NCBI GenBank assembly: GCA_014529385.2
Contig: CM043959.1
Coordinates: 54,500,253 to 54,564,252 of the forward strand
Reading direction: 5' to 3'
DNA length: 64,000 bases
Origin: Adiantum capillus-veneris
Taxonomy: Eukaryota; Streptophyta; Polypodiopsida; Polypodiales; Pteridaceae
Position 1 is the stretch's first letter. The number at the start of each line of letters is the position of its first letter. The translations under genes and the position numbers were made by a program. Shown here piece by piece: positions 22,264-33,984 of the stretch. The notes under the pieces are model-generated. The model searched no databases, was not told the origin of the DNA, and saw nothing but the letters and a program-made list of their open reading frames with translations.

Positions 22264-23838
22264 GATAGTGAATGTTGGAGTTAGGGTTGCAAGAAGCTCA
22301 AGGCACACAATGGAGAGTGTATTACTAAGCGTGTGAATAGATGATAAGATAGCCCTAGGGTGATGGTTGCATATACAAATAACAAGGAGGGAGGGGGGGG
22401 GGGGGGGGGGGGGGGGGGTGGTGGCTCTTAGTGAGGAAAGAAAGTGCCCCAATGATCCTAAGTGTGTTCACACACATCACTACCATATATGCGGTGAGTG
22501 AGAGCTAGCACATGGAGTTTGGGGAAGTGCCACGCCCCATGGACATGATCAATCCACAAAGGTAGGCAAGCCCAAAGCTTTGCGAAAATCTTCAAACTTC
22601 AAGATCTCCAAGATTGTCTTGTGTTGGCACATAAGCCAAGCGTATCTCTCTAGTTGAGAGTCTCTCCCTGACATAGTGATAATGCATCTCAATGTGCTTT
22701 GTGTGAACATGAAAGACTAGGTTCCTTACAATTTCCAATGCACTCTGATTGTGAATGTAGATTAGAGTACTAGTCCCAAATCAGCCACCATAAGGCATCT
22801 GAGCCATACACACTCATCTGTAGCTGTGAAAGCCTACCATGTACTCAGCCTCACAACTAGAGGATGAGTACATACAATAATCTTCCTAAGTGTGTTCACA
22901 CTCATCACTACCATATACATGGTAAGAAGTCCCCATTGTGAGTGATGCAATGGTTGGCACATAGAGTGTAGGGAAGTGCCACACCCCATGGACATGATTA
23001 ACCCACAAAGGTAGGCAAGCCCAAAGCTTTATGAAAAGCTTCAAACTTCTAGAGGTAATGCCTTTGTGAAAAGATCTGTAAGATTGTTGTGTGTTGGCAT
23101 ATAAGCCAAGCTTATCTCTCTAATAGAGAGTATCTCCCCGACATAGTGATAATGCATCTCAATGTGCTTTGTGAGAGCATGAAATACCGCGTTCCTTGCA
23201 ACTACCAGTGTGCTCTGACTCTCAATGTAGATGAGAGCGTCAGTCCCAAATCATCCATAATGTGTTTGAGCCATACACACTCAACTGTAGCTATGAAAGA
23301 TGCCATGTACTTAGCCTCACAACTAGAGGCCACAGTAGGTTGGTTCTTACACACCACCATGATATGCATGAAATGTTGAACTTGAAACAAAGACCATTCA
23401 TAAACACTTGTGTGTCATGCCAACCATCCTAATACAAGATAGAAAAAGCATATAAATTTGGTGGCAACAATAATGATCTTCCTTGGGATAAAATAACCCA
23501 ACATATATAGGGCCACTCAAGTAGAGACCGATCCTCTTAACTATATACCAATGATTAGACCTTGGACTATGCATAAATTTTCTCACTTGTGAGATTGCAA
23601 ATTGAATATATCGCCTTCTAATGCATACTAAATGAGGCAGCCAACAATTGTCTTGTAGAGGGTAACATTTGTAGGATCTCTAGCATCATGTAACCAAAAC
23701 GAGCCCAAAGAAAAATTTTGAGCACACCAAGGTCTACAAGCTTACCCAAAGAACTTATAACCTATTGATGCTTGTCAAAGTTCACCTTGTTTGTGAAGGG
23801 TCTAACTAGAAAAAATACAGTGTTCTAAGCTCCCAAAA
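22264..23838 (-). mobile_element. Inverted copy of a copia 3' end (RT tail, RNase H, LTR) nested in the copia element
   Basis: Read on the minus strand, this block gives KFMHSPRSNHWYIVKRIGLY (RT tail), then QPTVASSCEAKYMASF and ECVWLKHIMDDLGL (RNase H). It then runs into an LTR whose blocks (ATATGGTAGTGATGTGTGTG, TTAGGATCATTG, CTTATCATCTATTCACACGC, GTGTGCCTTGAGCTTCTT) match the + strand LTR at 26380-26560. The inner part is duplicated: about 22480-22880 and 22895-23340 are direct repeats of each other. Insertion in reverse orientation, or local inversion, of a relative would explain it. The right boundary is approximate. Confidence 0.8.
22393..22418. repeat. Poly-G tract, 26 bases
   Basis: Uninterrupted G run within the inverted LTR. 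It corresponds to a C-rich position on the LTR's coding strand, where the + strand partner has only short C runs. Confidence 0.85.
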
Positions 23839-23844
23839 GATGGT

Positions 23845-24480
23845 TCAGTGCAGGCTACTCGCAAATTGGACTTTATTCACAATGATGTTTGCTACCCGAT
23901 GCACACTTCTTCTTTTAGTAACAATTTGTACTTTGTGACTTTCATTGATAATTACTCTTTGCATACATGGGTAATCTGCTTAAGGCTAAGTCCAAAGTTT
24001 TATGTGTTTCAGACAAGTCTTTTTGGAATTTGGTGCATTTCTTGTTGGTCATCAAATAAAACCCCACCAATGTACAATGTCTTATACACCTCAACAAAAT
24101 GGTATTGCTAAAAGGAAAAATAGATCACTTATGGAGATGGCACGATGTATGGTCACAAGAAAAGCTTTGCCACATGCTTTTTGGCTAGAGGCTATTGTGT
24201 GATGCCTACATACTTAATAGGTGTCCCACCAAATCTTTGTAGTCTATGACTTTATACAAGGTATGACATGATAGAAAGCCATCTATTGGTCCTTGCATGT
24301 TTTTGGTTGCTTGGCTTATGCTCTAATGACACAACAACAACGCACAAAATTGAATGATAAATGTCAAATGTATCTTCGTTGGTTATAGTGCTGAAAGAAA
24401 GGATTACATATTATATCATTCGTCGTAGTCGAAACATATCTTGACTTCTTGAGATGATTTTTTGTGGAAGATGCACGCTA
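23845..24480 (+). pseudogene. Copia integrase core fragment
   Basis: KLDFIHNDVCYPMHTSSFSN and YFVTFIDNYSLHTWV are the copia integrase core around the first two catalytic Asp positions. CTMSYTPQQNGIAKRKNRS matches the Y-x-P-x-Q-N-G-x-x-E region with Glu replaced by Lys, so a catalytic residue appears lost. LMEMARCMVTRKALPHAFWL follows. Several frame changes are present. Confidence 0.8.
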
Positions 24481-24839
24481 GACCTTTGTTGTCATGTAGT
24501 AAAGAGACAAATGTAAGCTCATGGGGCCTTTTTGATACCTTGTTGCCTCTTTTCAATGGTGAGAATACAAATATAAGTCCAAATGAGGCAAATATTCAGC
24601 CTACGTAGATTTCAAGAGATAGCCTATTTTTATGCAGATTCAAATGATGCGCTTGATGAGGATAGGGTTGAAAATGATGAAGCTAGAGGTATGCCAAAAT
24701 GACTAGTGCATACTTTGGGTGACAATAAATTGGATGGACCTTTGTCTAATCGTACTCGTTCAGGTTCTCATCATGCTTTTTGTACATCAAATTGTTATGC
24801 TTTGGCTATGCCAAGTATGTGTGATGAGGTTGAAGCAAA

Positions 24840-25540
24840 ACATTTATAGAATTGGATGGTTGGTATGCAAGATGAATATGATGCACTTCTGAAGAACTAC
24901 TAGGTCTTTATGTGACTTGCCTCCTCCTAGCAAGGAGACCATTGGTAAGAAGTGGGTTTATAAGTTGAAACAAAATCCGGATGGTAGAATTGATTGCTAC
25001 AAGGCAAGGCTTGTTGCAAAAAGTCATGCTCAACAAAAGGGCATTGAATATAAAGAAAAATTTGCTATCACTTGCTGTATGACTATTGTTCGTTTAGTTT
25101 GTGTATTCAAGAGCTTATTTTGGATGGATGTACATCAATCCAAAATTAAAACTTCTTTCTTGAATGATGACTTTTATGAGGAAGTGTGTGTAATGCAGTC
25201 TCATGGTTTTGTAAAGAAAGGATAGGAAAAGAAAGTGTGCATATGTACTAAAGCATTGTATAGTTTAAAGAAATCTTCTCTTGCTTGTTGGTATGAGAAA
25301 ATACACAACCAAGTTGAGTGAGGGTGGCTTTTGAACTAGTCCAACTAGAGAGAACTTTGTATGTAAAACGTGCAAATGATGTATATCTTATTGTTGTTGT
25401 GTATGTGGATGATTTATTGCTCACTAGTTCAAACGTGATACATATTGTTGAATTTAAGGCTGATTTGAACGCCACATGTGAGACATTAAATTTGGGGCTT
25501 CTACATCATTATTTGGGCATTTAGTTAAGCAGTGTGATTG
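24840..25540 (+). pseudogene. Copia reverse transcriptase fragment
   Basis: GKKWVYKLKQNPDGRIDCYK, ARLVAKSHAQQKGIEY and MDVHQSKIKTSFLNDDFYEE are early RT motifs. VVVYVDDLLLTSSN at about 25396 is the catalytic YVDD motif, followed by LGLLHHYLGI. Stops occur at about 25225 and 25320. Continuation of pol to about 25860 is recognisable but broken. Confidence 0.85.
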
Positions 25541-25890
25541 GGGTATTGCATTATGTAGACAAAGTGTCTGCAAACTTTACCAAGCAGATTTGGACTTGAA
25601 GATTGTAAGCCAATTGCCACTCCTATAGAGATAGGTTTGAAGTTAAGTCTACATGATGCTGGAGATCTTACAAAGGTTACCCTCTACTAGCTAGCTATTG
25701 GTTGCCTCATTTATGTATGCATTATAAGGCTAGATATTCAATTCGCACTCTCGCAAGTAAGAAAATTTATGCATAGCCCATGGTCTAAGCATTGGTAGGT
25801 AGTTAAGATGATCTTTTGCTACTTGAGTGGCACTTTACATGTTGGCCACCATATTTACATACTTTTTTGACTTAGATTGGGCTAATTCAT

Positions 25891-26270
25891 ATGAAACACG
25901 TGTCGAAAAGCAGTTTTTCTTTCATATCTCGATTGAACAAGAAGCAACCTACTATGGCCATCTCTAGTTGTAAAGATGAGTACATGAAAACTTTCACAAC
26001 TACGGTTGAGTGTGTGTGGCTCAGACACCTTATGGCTCATTTGGGAGTTGGACGCGAGTCTGGTACTCTCTACAATGATAGTCAGAGCGCATTAGAAGTT
26101 ACGAGAAACCCAGTCTTTCATGATCGCACAAAGCCCATTGAGGTGCATTATCACTATTTCACTGAGACACTCTCAGCTAGAGATATCAGCTTGGCTCATG
26201 TGGCGACATAGGACAACCTTGAACATATGTTCACAAAGGTTTTGCCTCGTGAGAAGTTTGAAGCTTTTCG
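25891..26270 (+). pseudogene. Copia RNase H fragment
   Basis: KKQPTMAISSCKDEYMKTFT, ECVWLRHLMAHLGVGRESG, NDSQSALEVTRNPVFHDRTK and PIEVHYHYFTETLSARDISL are the standard copia RNase H segments. A TAG follows where the terminal N-L-x-H-M-F-T-K motif continues in frame (26211 onward). Confidence 0.85.
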
Positions 26271-26379
26271 CAAAGCTTTGGGCTCCTTCCCTTCGTGGAT
26301 TGATCCTGTCCATAGGGTATAGCACTTCCCTATACTCCATGTGCTAGATCTTGTTCATCGCATCTATTCTGGGGGGATT

Positions 26380-26600
26380 TGTTGCCATGTATATGGTAGT
26401 GACATGTTTGAATACATTTAGGATCATCGTGATGCTTTTTCCCCTCACATTGGGAGGTTTTTCCCCATGATTTTGTATATATTTCCATCACTGTAGAACT
26501 ATCTTATCTTGTATTCACACATTCAACAATACACTCTTTGTTGTGTACCTTGAGCTTCTTCTCCATCTCCAAGCTGTATGTGCATTCCTACAATCCTAAC
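26380..26600 (+). repeat. Copia 3' LTR (right end approximate)
   Basis: A purine tract (TCTGGGGGGATT, about 26367-26378) precedes TGTTGCCATGTATATGG. The sequence is alignable block by block with the inverted LTR at 22264-22490. Confidence 0.7.
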
Positions 26601-26999
26601 TCCACCATCCATAGACATTGCATGGGCTTCTTTTTTCTTGCCTCCTCTTTTTCTCAACTTAGTAGAGAAATTATCCAAGGCAAATGGACTATTTCAATAG
26701 TTTTTTTAAACTCTGCTATAATATCTTTCACTTTTTGGTAAGGAGGATACATATAAACTCTTTCAAAAATGAATTAACTTTCTACGAGGCTTTAATTGGA
26801 CTATTATGACCCTAGGTTTATGGAATATCCTCATAACATGGTTTTATGTTAAACAAGGGAATTTTACAAGGATTTCAATATAAGTTGACCCAAAGGTCAT
26901 TGTAATTTTGGAGGATCCAATACGCTTTGGTGTCAATGAAAGTAAAGGTGGTAGAAGAATGTATATTGAAAGAGGCCAATACTTATTCCTTCAAAAGGT

Positions 27000-27154
27000 A
27001 TTCCTAATGGCCTCAAAAAAATGAACAGGTACTCCTACTTCAAAGATTCCCTCAACAACAACAAAAATGATGTGCTAGACTATAGCAGGTAGCAACGGGC
27101 AATGACGAAGCACGTAGATTTGTCGAAGTATTAGATGGGAAGGACAGTTATGAC

Positions 27155-27208
<54 letters not shown>

Positions 27209-27385
27209 CAAGGACACTTGAAAGAGAAGAAAACTCTAAAGGGAAAATAAAGGAGAAGAGAAACACCTCTTTATGTAGACATAAAAGGTCTTTTGAGTTT
27301 CCACCTTCTTATGTATTTTGATTTTCCACCATCCGTCTTTTCATTTCCTAAACTCACCCTTCACTTATGCACTTAATATGTTTTG
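27000..27385 (-). repeat. 0.35-kb dispersed repeat, inverted copy 1
   Basis: The reverse complement aligns nearly end to end with 37650-38035. Shared blocks include TTGTTGTTGTTGAGGGAAT, GCCATTAGGAATAC, GTGCTTCGTC(A/G)TTGCCC, a CT run and AAGGGTGAGTTTAGGAAA. It looks like an LTR or a short non-coding element. This copy includes a GA/CT microsatellite at 27159-27206. Confidence 0.85.
27159..27206. repeat. GA microsatellite (24 units)
   Basis: Pure GA run inside the dispersed repeat; the inverted partner has the complementary CT run at 37826-37862. Confidence 0.97.
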
Positions 27386-28373
27386 AAAGAGTTTATTTTT
27401 CTGAGATTGGAAAGACCTAATTGCTTTTAATTTAAAACCCAATTGCAAAGACTTGATACTTCAAAACAAAGGTCGATGGACATTGATAAGTCATGTTTAT
27501 GAATATAAGAAAAATCTGTAACATAGATAATTTATTATTTTAATAATTTATTTCTTTTAGCAAAGCATTGTACTTGTACCAAAGCTTGATTTTGTCTACA
27601 ATTTGGAAACTTAAATGTTATGAGTTCTCTCATAAATTATTTGCATAAACTTATAATGGATATAGATTCCTTGATACACATTCAATTTGATTCTAACTAT
27701 CATAAGAAAAAATATTCTTTTTGCAAAGTCTGCATAATGAAATGGGTATGCTCCATGCAAACCCAAGGTGGGAGTCGATAAATCTTATCAGTAAAAATCG
27801 AATGATATGTTTGCTAGTTTCAAGTGTTTTTTTGGTCCATTTTTCAATCCTTAAACAAAGAATCTCACCAATTGCATGGTGCCTTGTTGGTGATACTTTC
27901 TTTTGTTAATGCTACATTTCTTGTGGTTGATGGTTTACACAATGCGTGCGTGCTTGCACACATAGGATGATGACAAAAGTTGGGCTCATTCAATAATCTT
28001 GGCATGCCAAAACAAACCCTTAGTTTCCCTATCTCCTTTCATAGATATAAGTTCCATGGATTACCCAAAGAGCCCATCAAATGGCTTGAGCCAATTATAA
28101 AAACCAAGCATTTTCTTCTGCCTTTTGGGCATACCGGCGGGTGTTGAACCGTGGTGATCGATTGTCTGAACAAAACCTTGAAAAGGAGGTCTTTGAAAAA
28201 AACCACTCCCACTTTGTATGTCTAGATATGCCACAGAAAGGCAACAAGGTTTTATACACACACATAGCATTCCCAACAACCTGTGTAATGGCATATTCAC
28301 AATCTTTCCTTCTGACAATGGCACCAAATCCCATGTCTCATTAGCATCAAGAGTTGCCATCCCCTCATCGCTT
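27386..28373. other. AT-rich intergenic sequence downstream of the receptor kinase, no gene seen
   Basis: There is no coding domain on either strand. The 3' UTR of the minus-strand kinase gene must extend into this interval from 28373. A 99-codon minus-strand frame overlapping the end of exon 2 (28061-28360) begins MATLDANETWDLVPLSEGK, the copia RT lead-in motif (x-NETWDLV), so a small copia scrap on the minus strand is likely at about 28300-28360. Confidence 0.45.
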
Positions 28374-28744
28374 CTAGGTGCACTTCTCTCCTCTCATCGA
28401 GGTGATCATGTGAACCACCTCTTGCATGGATGGCCTTTCAAAGGACACACTCCTAGTACAAAAGAGAGCAATTTTGAGGAGCAGCACCATTTCCTCAAAA
28501 GCACAAGCCTCATGCAAGTTTAAGCTTGGATCAAACAATTGCTTGAAGTCCCTCTCAATCACCAAAAACTCTTTGACTCTTGTTACTAGATCCCCTCCTT
28601 TTTCCAAAGGCTGAACTGGAAGTTGCCCTGTTAATAGCTCAAGCAAAACCACCCCAAAGCTATATATATCACTTTTCTCTGTTACTCTCAATGTGTACGC
28701 ATACTCTGCAAAAGGGCAAAGAGAGAGAGAGAGAGAGATCAGTT

Positions 28745-28786
<42 letters not shown>

Positions 28787-31700
28787 TGAATCCCGATAAT
28801 CACAAGAAGATTTAAAAATTTTCTCATGTAGGAAAACGGAGTCTTTCTCATTGTTTTCCATACAATGCATAACATCATGAGCTTCTGTGAGGGAGGCGCG
28901 GCATACCTGGCTAGGTACGATTGGGGGTAGGGGACGGCGGCCCCCTACCCCCAATCGTACCTAGCCAGGTATGCGGCGCCTCCCTCACAGAAGCTCATGA
29001 TGTTGAGGTAAGTCACAATGTGGGAAATATTGTGAGAATTTGTCCAAAACTTATTGTGTTAATACTGATAGCTTTGATTCTAATGCTGTGGTTCAATGCA
29101 TTAAATACTATTTTTAAGTTAAACATGCATAATTCTTAGATTCTAAGGTTCAATGCATCTACCCATCTGTCTGATTCAAGTCATTTTGTACAAAAAGACA
29201 ATTCAAGGCATCTAATGCTAATAAGCATGCAATACAAGATAAAAAGTATTATGCATTTATCGTCTTTAAAGTTCAATGCCATGATGAGTCTTTCATGAAG
29301 GCTCCCTACAAATAAGAACACAAATCACATAGTTTTCATACTACATACTAGCCTTGCATCGGAGTCCAAGATGCTTACCTGGTGCAATGTAACCATATGA
29401 TCCTGCAATTGCAGACATAGTTTTCTTATGACTCAAGTCCACTAGCTTTGCCAATCCAAAGTCACCCACGTGAGCCTCGAACTTCTCATTGAGTAGTATG
29501 TTGTTGGATTTAATATCCCGGTGTATGATACTTGGCTTGCAATCATGATGCAAGTATGCCAGCCCTTCAGAAGCACCTAATGCAATTTTGTACCTAGCAT
29601 CCCAGTCCAATACAAATGACCCATTATGTAGGAGTTCAGCTAAGCTTCCTTTTGACATATACTCATAGAGCAAATAATAAGCATCATTATGGAAACAAAA
29701 GCCATAAAGCTTAATTATATTCCTATGGCAGATACTGCCGAGAGTTGTGACCTCGGCATTGAACGTGTCTTCCATGTTAGGACCTTCTCTATATGCACTT
29801 AATTTCTTCACAGCCATGATAATACCAGTAGGCATTGTAGCTTTGTAGACAAGACCAGTGGAACCCTCTCCAATCAAGCACTCTTCTGAGAAGCCCTTTG
29901 TGGCTTTCAAGATATCTATGAAGCCCGGCCCTGCCTTTAACCAACCATAAGAGCTTAAATTAAAGCTTTTCTGATGATCCGCTAAGACTACACTCCTCCT
30001 CGATGTGCTTTTGCAGTACCACAGAGTTACTAGTAGAATCGAAAAGGTTGCTATCCCCACTATAGAAACACAAAGAGTCACCATTAGTCGAATTGACCCG
30101 CCTGCCTTGACATGAGCATAGGAGAGGTCACTACAAGTTTTCCCTACAGGTGGACCACATAGCCCGATGTTGTTAGTGAAACAGCTAGTGGGCATTGTTT
30201 GAAAGAGAGAGGCGTTCGGCAAGGGTCCAATCAGATGGTTAGATGATACATTGAACACAATGAGACTCTTCAAATCAACAAAAGATGCAGGAATATGCCC
30301 TTCTAGTTGATTGTTATCTAAATAAAGGTATTCAAGGAATTGCAATGCCCCAAGTTCTGATGGAATTTCGCCAAATAGCATATTAGAGCCCAAGTCAAGG
30401 GCCATCTGAAGACTTTTCATCATGCCCAACTGCCGGGGAATTCTACAAGAAAGATTGTTTCTGTCGAGCCGTAATTCGGAAAGGCGGGTGAGGTTGCCAA
30501 ACCTTTCTGGTATCGCACCTGTGAGCCGGTTTCCTGAAAGTGAAAGCTTGTTTAGTGAAGTGAGCGCTCCAAACTCTCCCAATAATGGACCTTCGAATAA
30601 ATTATGGCTCAAATCCAGCTGTAAAAGCTTAATGCAGCCAGTAATGTCTGAAGGAATCCTTCCTGTCAGTGCGTTGAATGAAAGATCCACAATAGCAAGC
30701 TCCTTAATTTTCCCAAAAACATGCGGGACCTCTCCTGTTAAGTGATTTCCAGAAAGTCGTAGTGTTTGGAGGCTAGTGCAATTTGCCAACTGGATTGGAA
30801 TGCTGCCTTCAAGATGGTTGTTAGAGAAATCGAGCTCTTCAAGGGCTGTCATGTGACCAATATCTGACGGAATTCCTCCCTGGAGCGAGTTATCATTCAA
30901 ACGAAGCTTCACAAGAGAAATGCATTTTTTCACTCCTTCAGGTATCTCTCCTATCAAGCTATTAGACCAGAGGTTCAACCACATCAACTGGTTGTTCTTG
31001 CAAACATACCGGGGAATGCCACCACTCAGCATGTTGACGGAAAGATCCAACACCAACAATTTGCTATGATTCCCAAGGAGAGGCGGGATAACCCCTGCAA
31101 GGTGGTTGGCAAATAGCTGAAGACTAACCAAAGCATCTGATTCTTGCAGTTTTGTTGGAATGGTTCCATTGAGGGAATTCATTGATAGATCAATGTACTT
31201 CAAGTTGGGCAATTCTGCCATACTTAGTGGGATGTTACCCGAAATGTTGTTCTCAAACAGATGAATAAGCTGAAGACTAGTCAACTTGGCTATGTCATCT
31301 GGTATACTACCTGTCAATTCATTCTCTGAAAAATCCATCTCTGCAAGAGATATGCAACCACCTAGCTCCCGAGGAAGGCTTCCATTCAAGTGATTTTTGT
31401 ACAAATAAAGAAGCTCAACATACTTGAGTTTGCCAAGCCCTACAGGAATAGGCCCTGTGAGAGCATTTTCAGAGAGTGCTAAGACTCTCAAACTTGTGCA
31501 ATTGCCAATTTCTGTGGGGATATTTCCAGATAGCTTGTTTTTCCGAAGAATTAACTCAGTTAGCCTCTGCATTCTCCCCAACACGAGTGGAATCTCACCC
31601 TTCATTTCATTCATGGCCAAACCAAGAATTTCCAAGCTTTTGCACTCGCTCAATTCAGGTGGGATGGTCCCCGACAAAGCATTCTCGCCTGCTCGAAATT

Positions 31701-32361
31701 CAACAAGGTTGCTTAAGTTGCCAAGAGATGCAGGGAGAGCACCTGTAAGCCGGTTTGTGTGAAGCAACATGTACATAACAGATTTGAGGTTGCCATATTC
31801 TGCTGGTATACTTCCTGTGAGAAAGTTTCTGCTCAAATTCACGGTCTCAAGCAACAGAAGATTACCATACTCTTTTGGAAGGCTGCCAGAGATGCTGTTG
31901 TTGCTAATGTCGAGTATGAGAAGCCCTGAAAGTGAACCAAGCTCCCTGGGAAGATCACCTAGAAAGCCATTATGAGAAAGGTCCAAAACCTGCAAAGACA
32001 TACATTTTGCCAGGCTTGCAGGAATGAGTCCGGAAAAACTGTTGCGAGAGAGAGCCAATTCCTCTAATTCTTCCAGATTACCGATCTTCTCTGAGATAAT
32101 ACCAGTCAAGTTCATGGCCTCCAAGTGCAGGCTTGACACCCTGGAATTGTTGTTACACCAGACACCTACCCATAAACAAGGAGAAGCTTCTGACACATTC
32201 CAGCTCCCCAGATAATTTAAGGGGTCTTGCCATTGAGCTTTTAAATCCAGTAGTGTTAGTCCATCTGGGGAGACCGCAAATGCAGAAAGAATTGAGGCAG
32301 CCAACATCAATAGACTGCAAGCAGCCCCAAACATGATGAGGCGTGTACAATACACTTGCAC
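28374..32361 (-). CDS. LRR receptor-like protein kinase (subfamily XI type), two exons
   Basis: Exon 1 is 32361-29379 and exon 2 is 28705-28374; together they are 3,315 bases encoding 1,104 residues. A signal peptide (about residues 10-30) and LRRNT cap (LGSWNVSEASPCLWVGVWCN) precede more than 20 plant-type LRRs (LxxLxLxxNxLxGxIP) to about residue 720. A transmembrane segment follows near 755-782 (LMVTLCVSIVGIATFSILLV), then a Ser/Thr kinase with glycine loop GEGSTG (~830), AVKKL lysine, HRD in IIHRDIKSNNILL (~945) and DFG in VGDFGLAKL (~966). It is an RD-type, probably active kinase. Exon 1 ends after GSYGYIAP and exon 2 begins with EYAYT, so the intron splits the activation segment. The donor is CAG/GTAAGC and the acceptor TTTTGCAG/AG. 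Such proteins perceive peptides or other ligands at the plasma membrane; the ligand is unknown. No stop or frameshift was seen. Confidence 0.93.
28706..29378 (-). other. Single intron of the LRR receptor kinase (673 bp)
   Basis: The donor GTAAGCATC begins at 29378 and the acceptor TTGCAG ends at 28706 on the minus strand. The joined reading frame restores the conserved GYIAPEYAY kinase motif exactly. The intron contains GA microsatellites (28721-28738 and 28749-28782) and a long hairpin. Confidence 0.93.
28871..29004. repeat. 134-bp near-perfect hairpin in the receptor kinase intron
   Basis: Arms 28871-28933 and 28942-29004 (63 bases each) are reverse complements with one mismatch (28900 against 28975) around an 8-base centre. 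The inner arms are GC-rich (TTGGGGGTAGGGG). It could be a foldback element, a young inverted duplication, or an assembly artefact. Once transcribed it would form a long RNA hairpin. Confidence 0.95.
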
Positions 32362-33494
32362 CAGGCAAGCAAATGCACTATTGTGAATTCAAGCACTCGC
32401 TTCACCTTGCCACACTAGGTGGATTCCTGGGAGCCCTAAATGACATTCGTGAATTCTATTGTTCCATGTCAGTGCCACTCCTACAAGCATGCCAATTTCC
32501 TTGTGCTCCATCATAGAGCGAGAGAGCAGACAAAAAGGCTGCCTTTGCATTTTGACATCCTGATTTGATTGTTAAGATCTTTGCTTCTTCACTGTTGTGA
32601 ATTCAAGCACTCATTTCACCATGCCCCAACAGGTGGGCATTCTTGAATGTCGGTACAAGGGTGCCTAATTCATCATAGAGTGAGAGTGGATGTCTCTGCA
32701 TTTAGACATCCCTGCTTTTAATTGTTGATACCTTTCCCTTCTTCCACATAGGAACACACTTGTATGCTTCCAATCAGGTGTTTTCTCGAGCAAGGTCAAA
32801 CTTTTACCCAACGTCTTCATCTGTATCGTAGGAACAAAAATTTTATGTCAATAAGAGCAAAATAGCCTGACTTTGCCACCAGTAGAACATGTTTTCTTTG
32901 AAACACTAGCATGTCATAGCATCCAGAAGCAAGAAAATATTCCCAAAAAATTGTGTGTTCATGTAGCATTAGCATCCAATGAAATATCAGTCATCAACCT
33001 CATTAGCTTCGCTCTATCTGAAAAATTAAAAGATATCCAAAATGTGGGTATCCATGTATTGATTTGGGCAGTACAATTAAAGGCAGGCTGGGAACACATT
33101 AAGATTATGATGTTTGTGCATATATAATCATGGTATCCCCTGCTAACTAACATAATCATGGTGCATATATAATCATGGTCTCCTGTCTGAGTATGTTGTG
33201 TATCTGATTATTCTTTGCACATGCCTATTTAAGCATGCTTCTTACCGCCAATTTCGTGCGCATGTGATGCTAAACAGACATGCTTGAGATGCAGAAATGC
33301 CGACATAAGAGCCAAACTGGAGAATGGCAAAGTTCAACACCACAAATTTATGAATGCAAAGAAAGAAAAATATGGTTGCATGTTGGTAGCAGGCTTAACC
33401 CACTACTTTGTCATTACAAGATGCAACCTACCATCATTGTAGTGCATCGATGCACATGAACTCGAGAAAGCAAGAGTCATTGCAGAGTAAGGAA
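32362..33494. other. Upstream region of the receptor kinase with ~214-bp imperfect duplication
   Basis: Two imperfect direct copies begin at about 32382 and 32596 (TGTGAATTCAAGCACTC(G/A), then TTCACC, CATCATAGAG(C/T)GAGAG, TTGCATTTTGACATCC/CTGCATTTAGACATCC and TTGTTAAGATC/TTGTTGATACC). They lie within ~450 bases of the start codon, in the likely promoter. No confident TATA box was placed. No other gene is seen to 33494. Confidence 0.65.
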
Positions 33495-33497
33495 GTG

Positions 33498-33503
33498 CCG
33501 CGC

Positions 33504-33592
<89 letters not shown>
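33498..33592. repeat. Compound microsatellite CG-TG-AG
   Basis: (CG)n passes directly into (TG)n and then (AG)n, one dinucleotide phase changing one base at a time. Confidence 0.97.
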
Positions 33593-33593
<1 letters not shown>

Positions 33594-33984
33594 CAGATTA
33601 CACTGCCCACGAAGCTATATGTGTGCAAGAAAAACACAGCGCACTAGAGGTTGACTCACAAGGTTATAACGGGCGATGAAGGTAACGCTGGTTGCAGAAA
33701 ATCAGCGTGAGCACCGAAAGGCGGCTTCAACTCGAGCCTCTAGAGCCTCATATAGTCCTCAGGACAGTAAAATGCCAACAATTTGAAGAATACAAGTATT
33801 TAGCACATCAAGCTTCATGCTGATGATTATAAGAAAAAGAAAATGATATTGACATGCCACTCCACCACTCTTGTCTTTCATGCCACCAGCACTCCATTTT
33901 GGAATCTCACCTCATAAGCTACACTGTCGTCGCCATCGTAAGAATGTCTATATCGGCGACAAATGTGTGTTTTAATGTCGCCCA

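Larger units (their letters stand above)
20983..26600 (+). mobile_element. Ty1/copia retrotransposon, degenerate and interrupted
   Basis: The order gag-protease-integrase-RT-RNase H-LTR on the + strand defines copia. Gag starts at 20983 (MANNDNAFCTLSPKEK), integrase lies at 23845-24480, RT at 24840-25540, RNase H at 25891-26270, and the 3' LTR begins near 26380. Multiple stops and frame changes occur in every domain. A ~1.57-kb inverted copia fragment sits between protease and integrase. Confidence 0.88.

Noticed and set aside
22470-23340. CRISPR-like or regulatory direct repeats
   Set aside because: The two ~420-base direct copies are explained by duplication of a copia RNase H/LTR segment.
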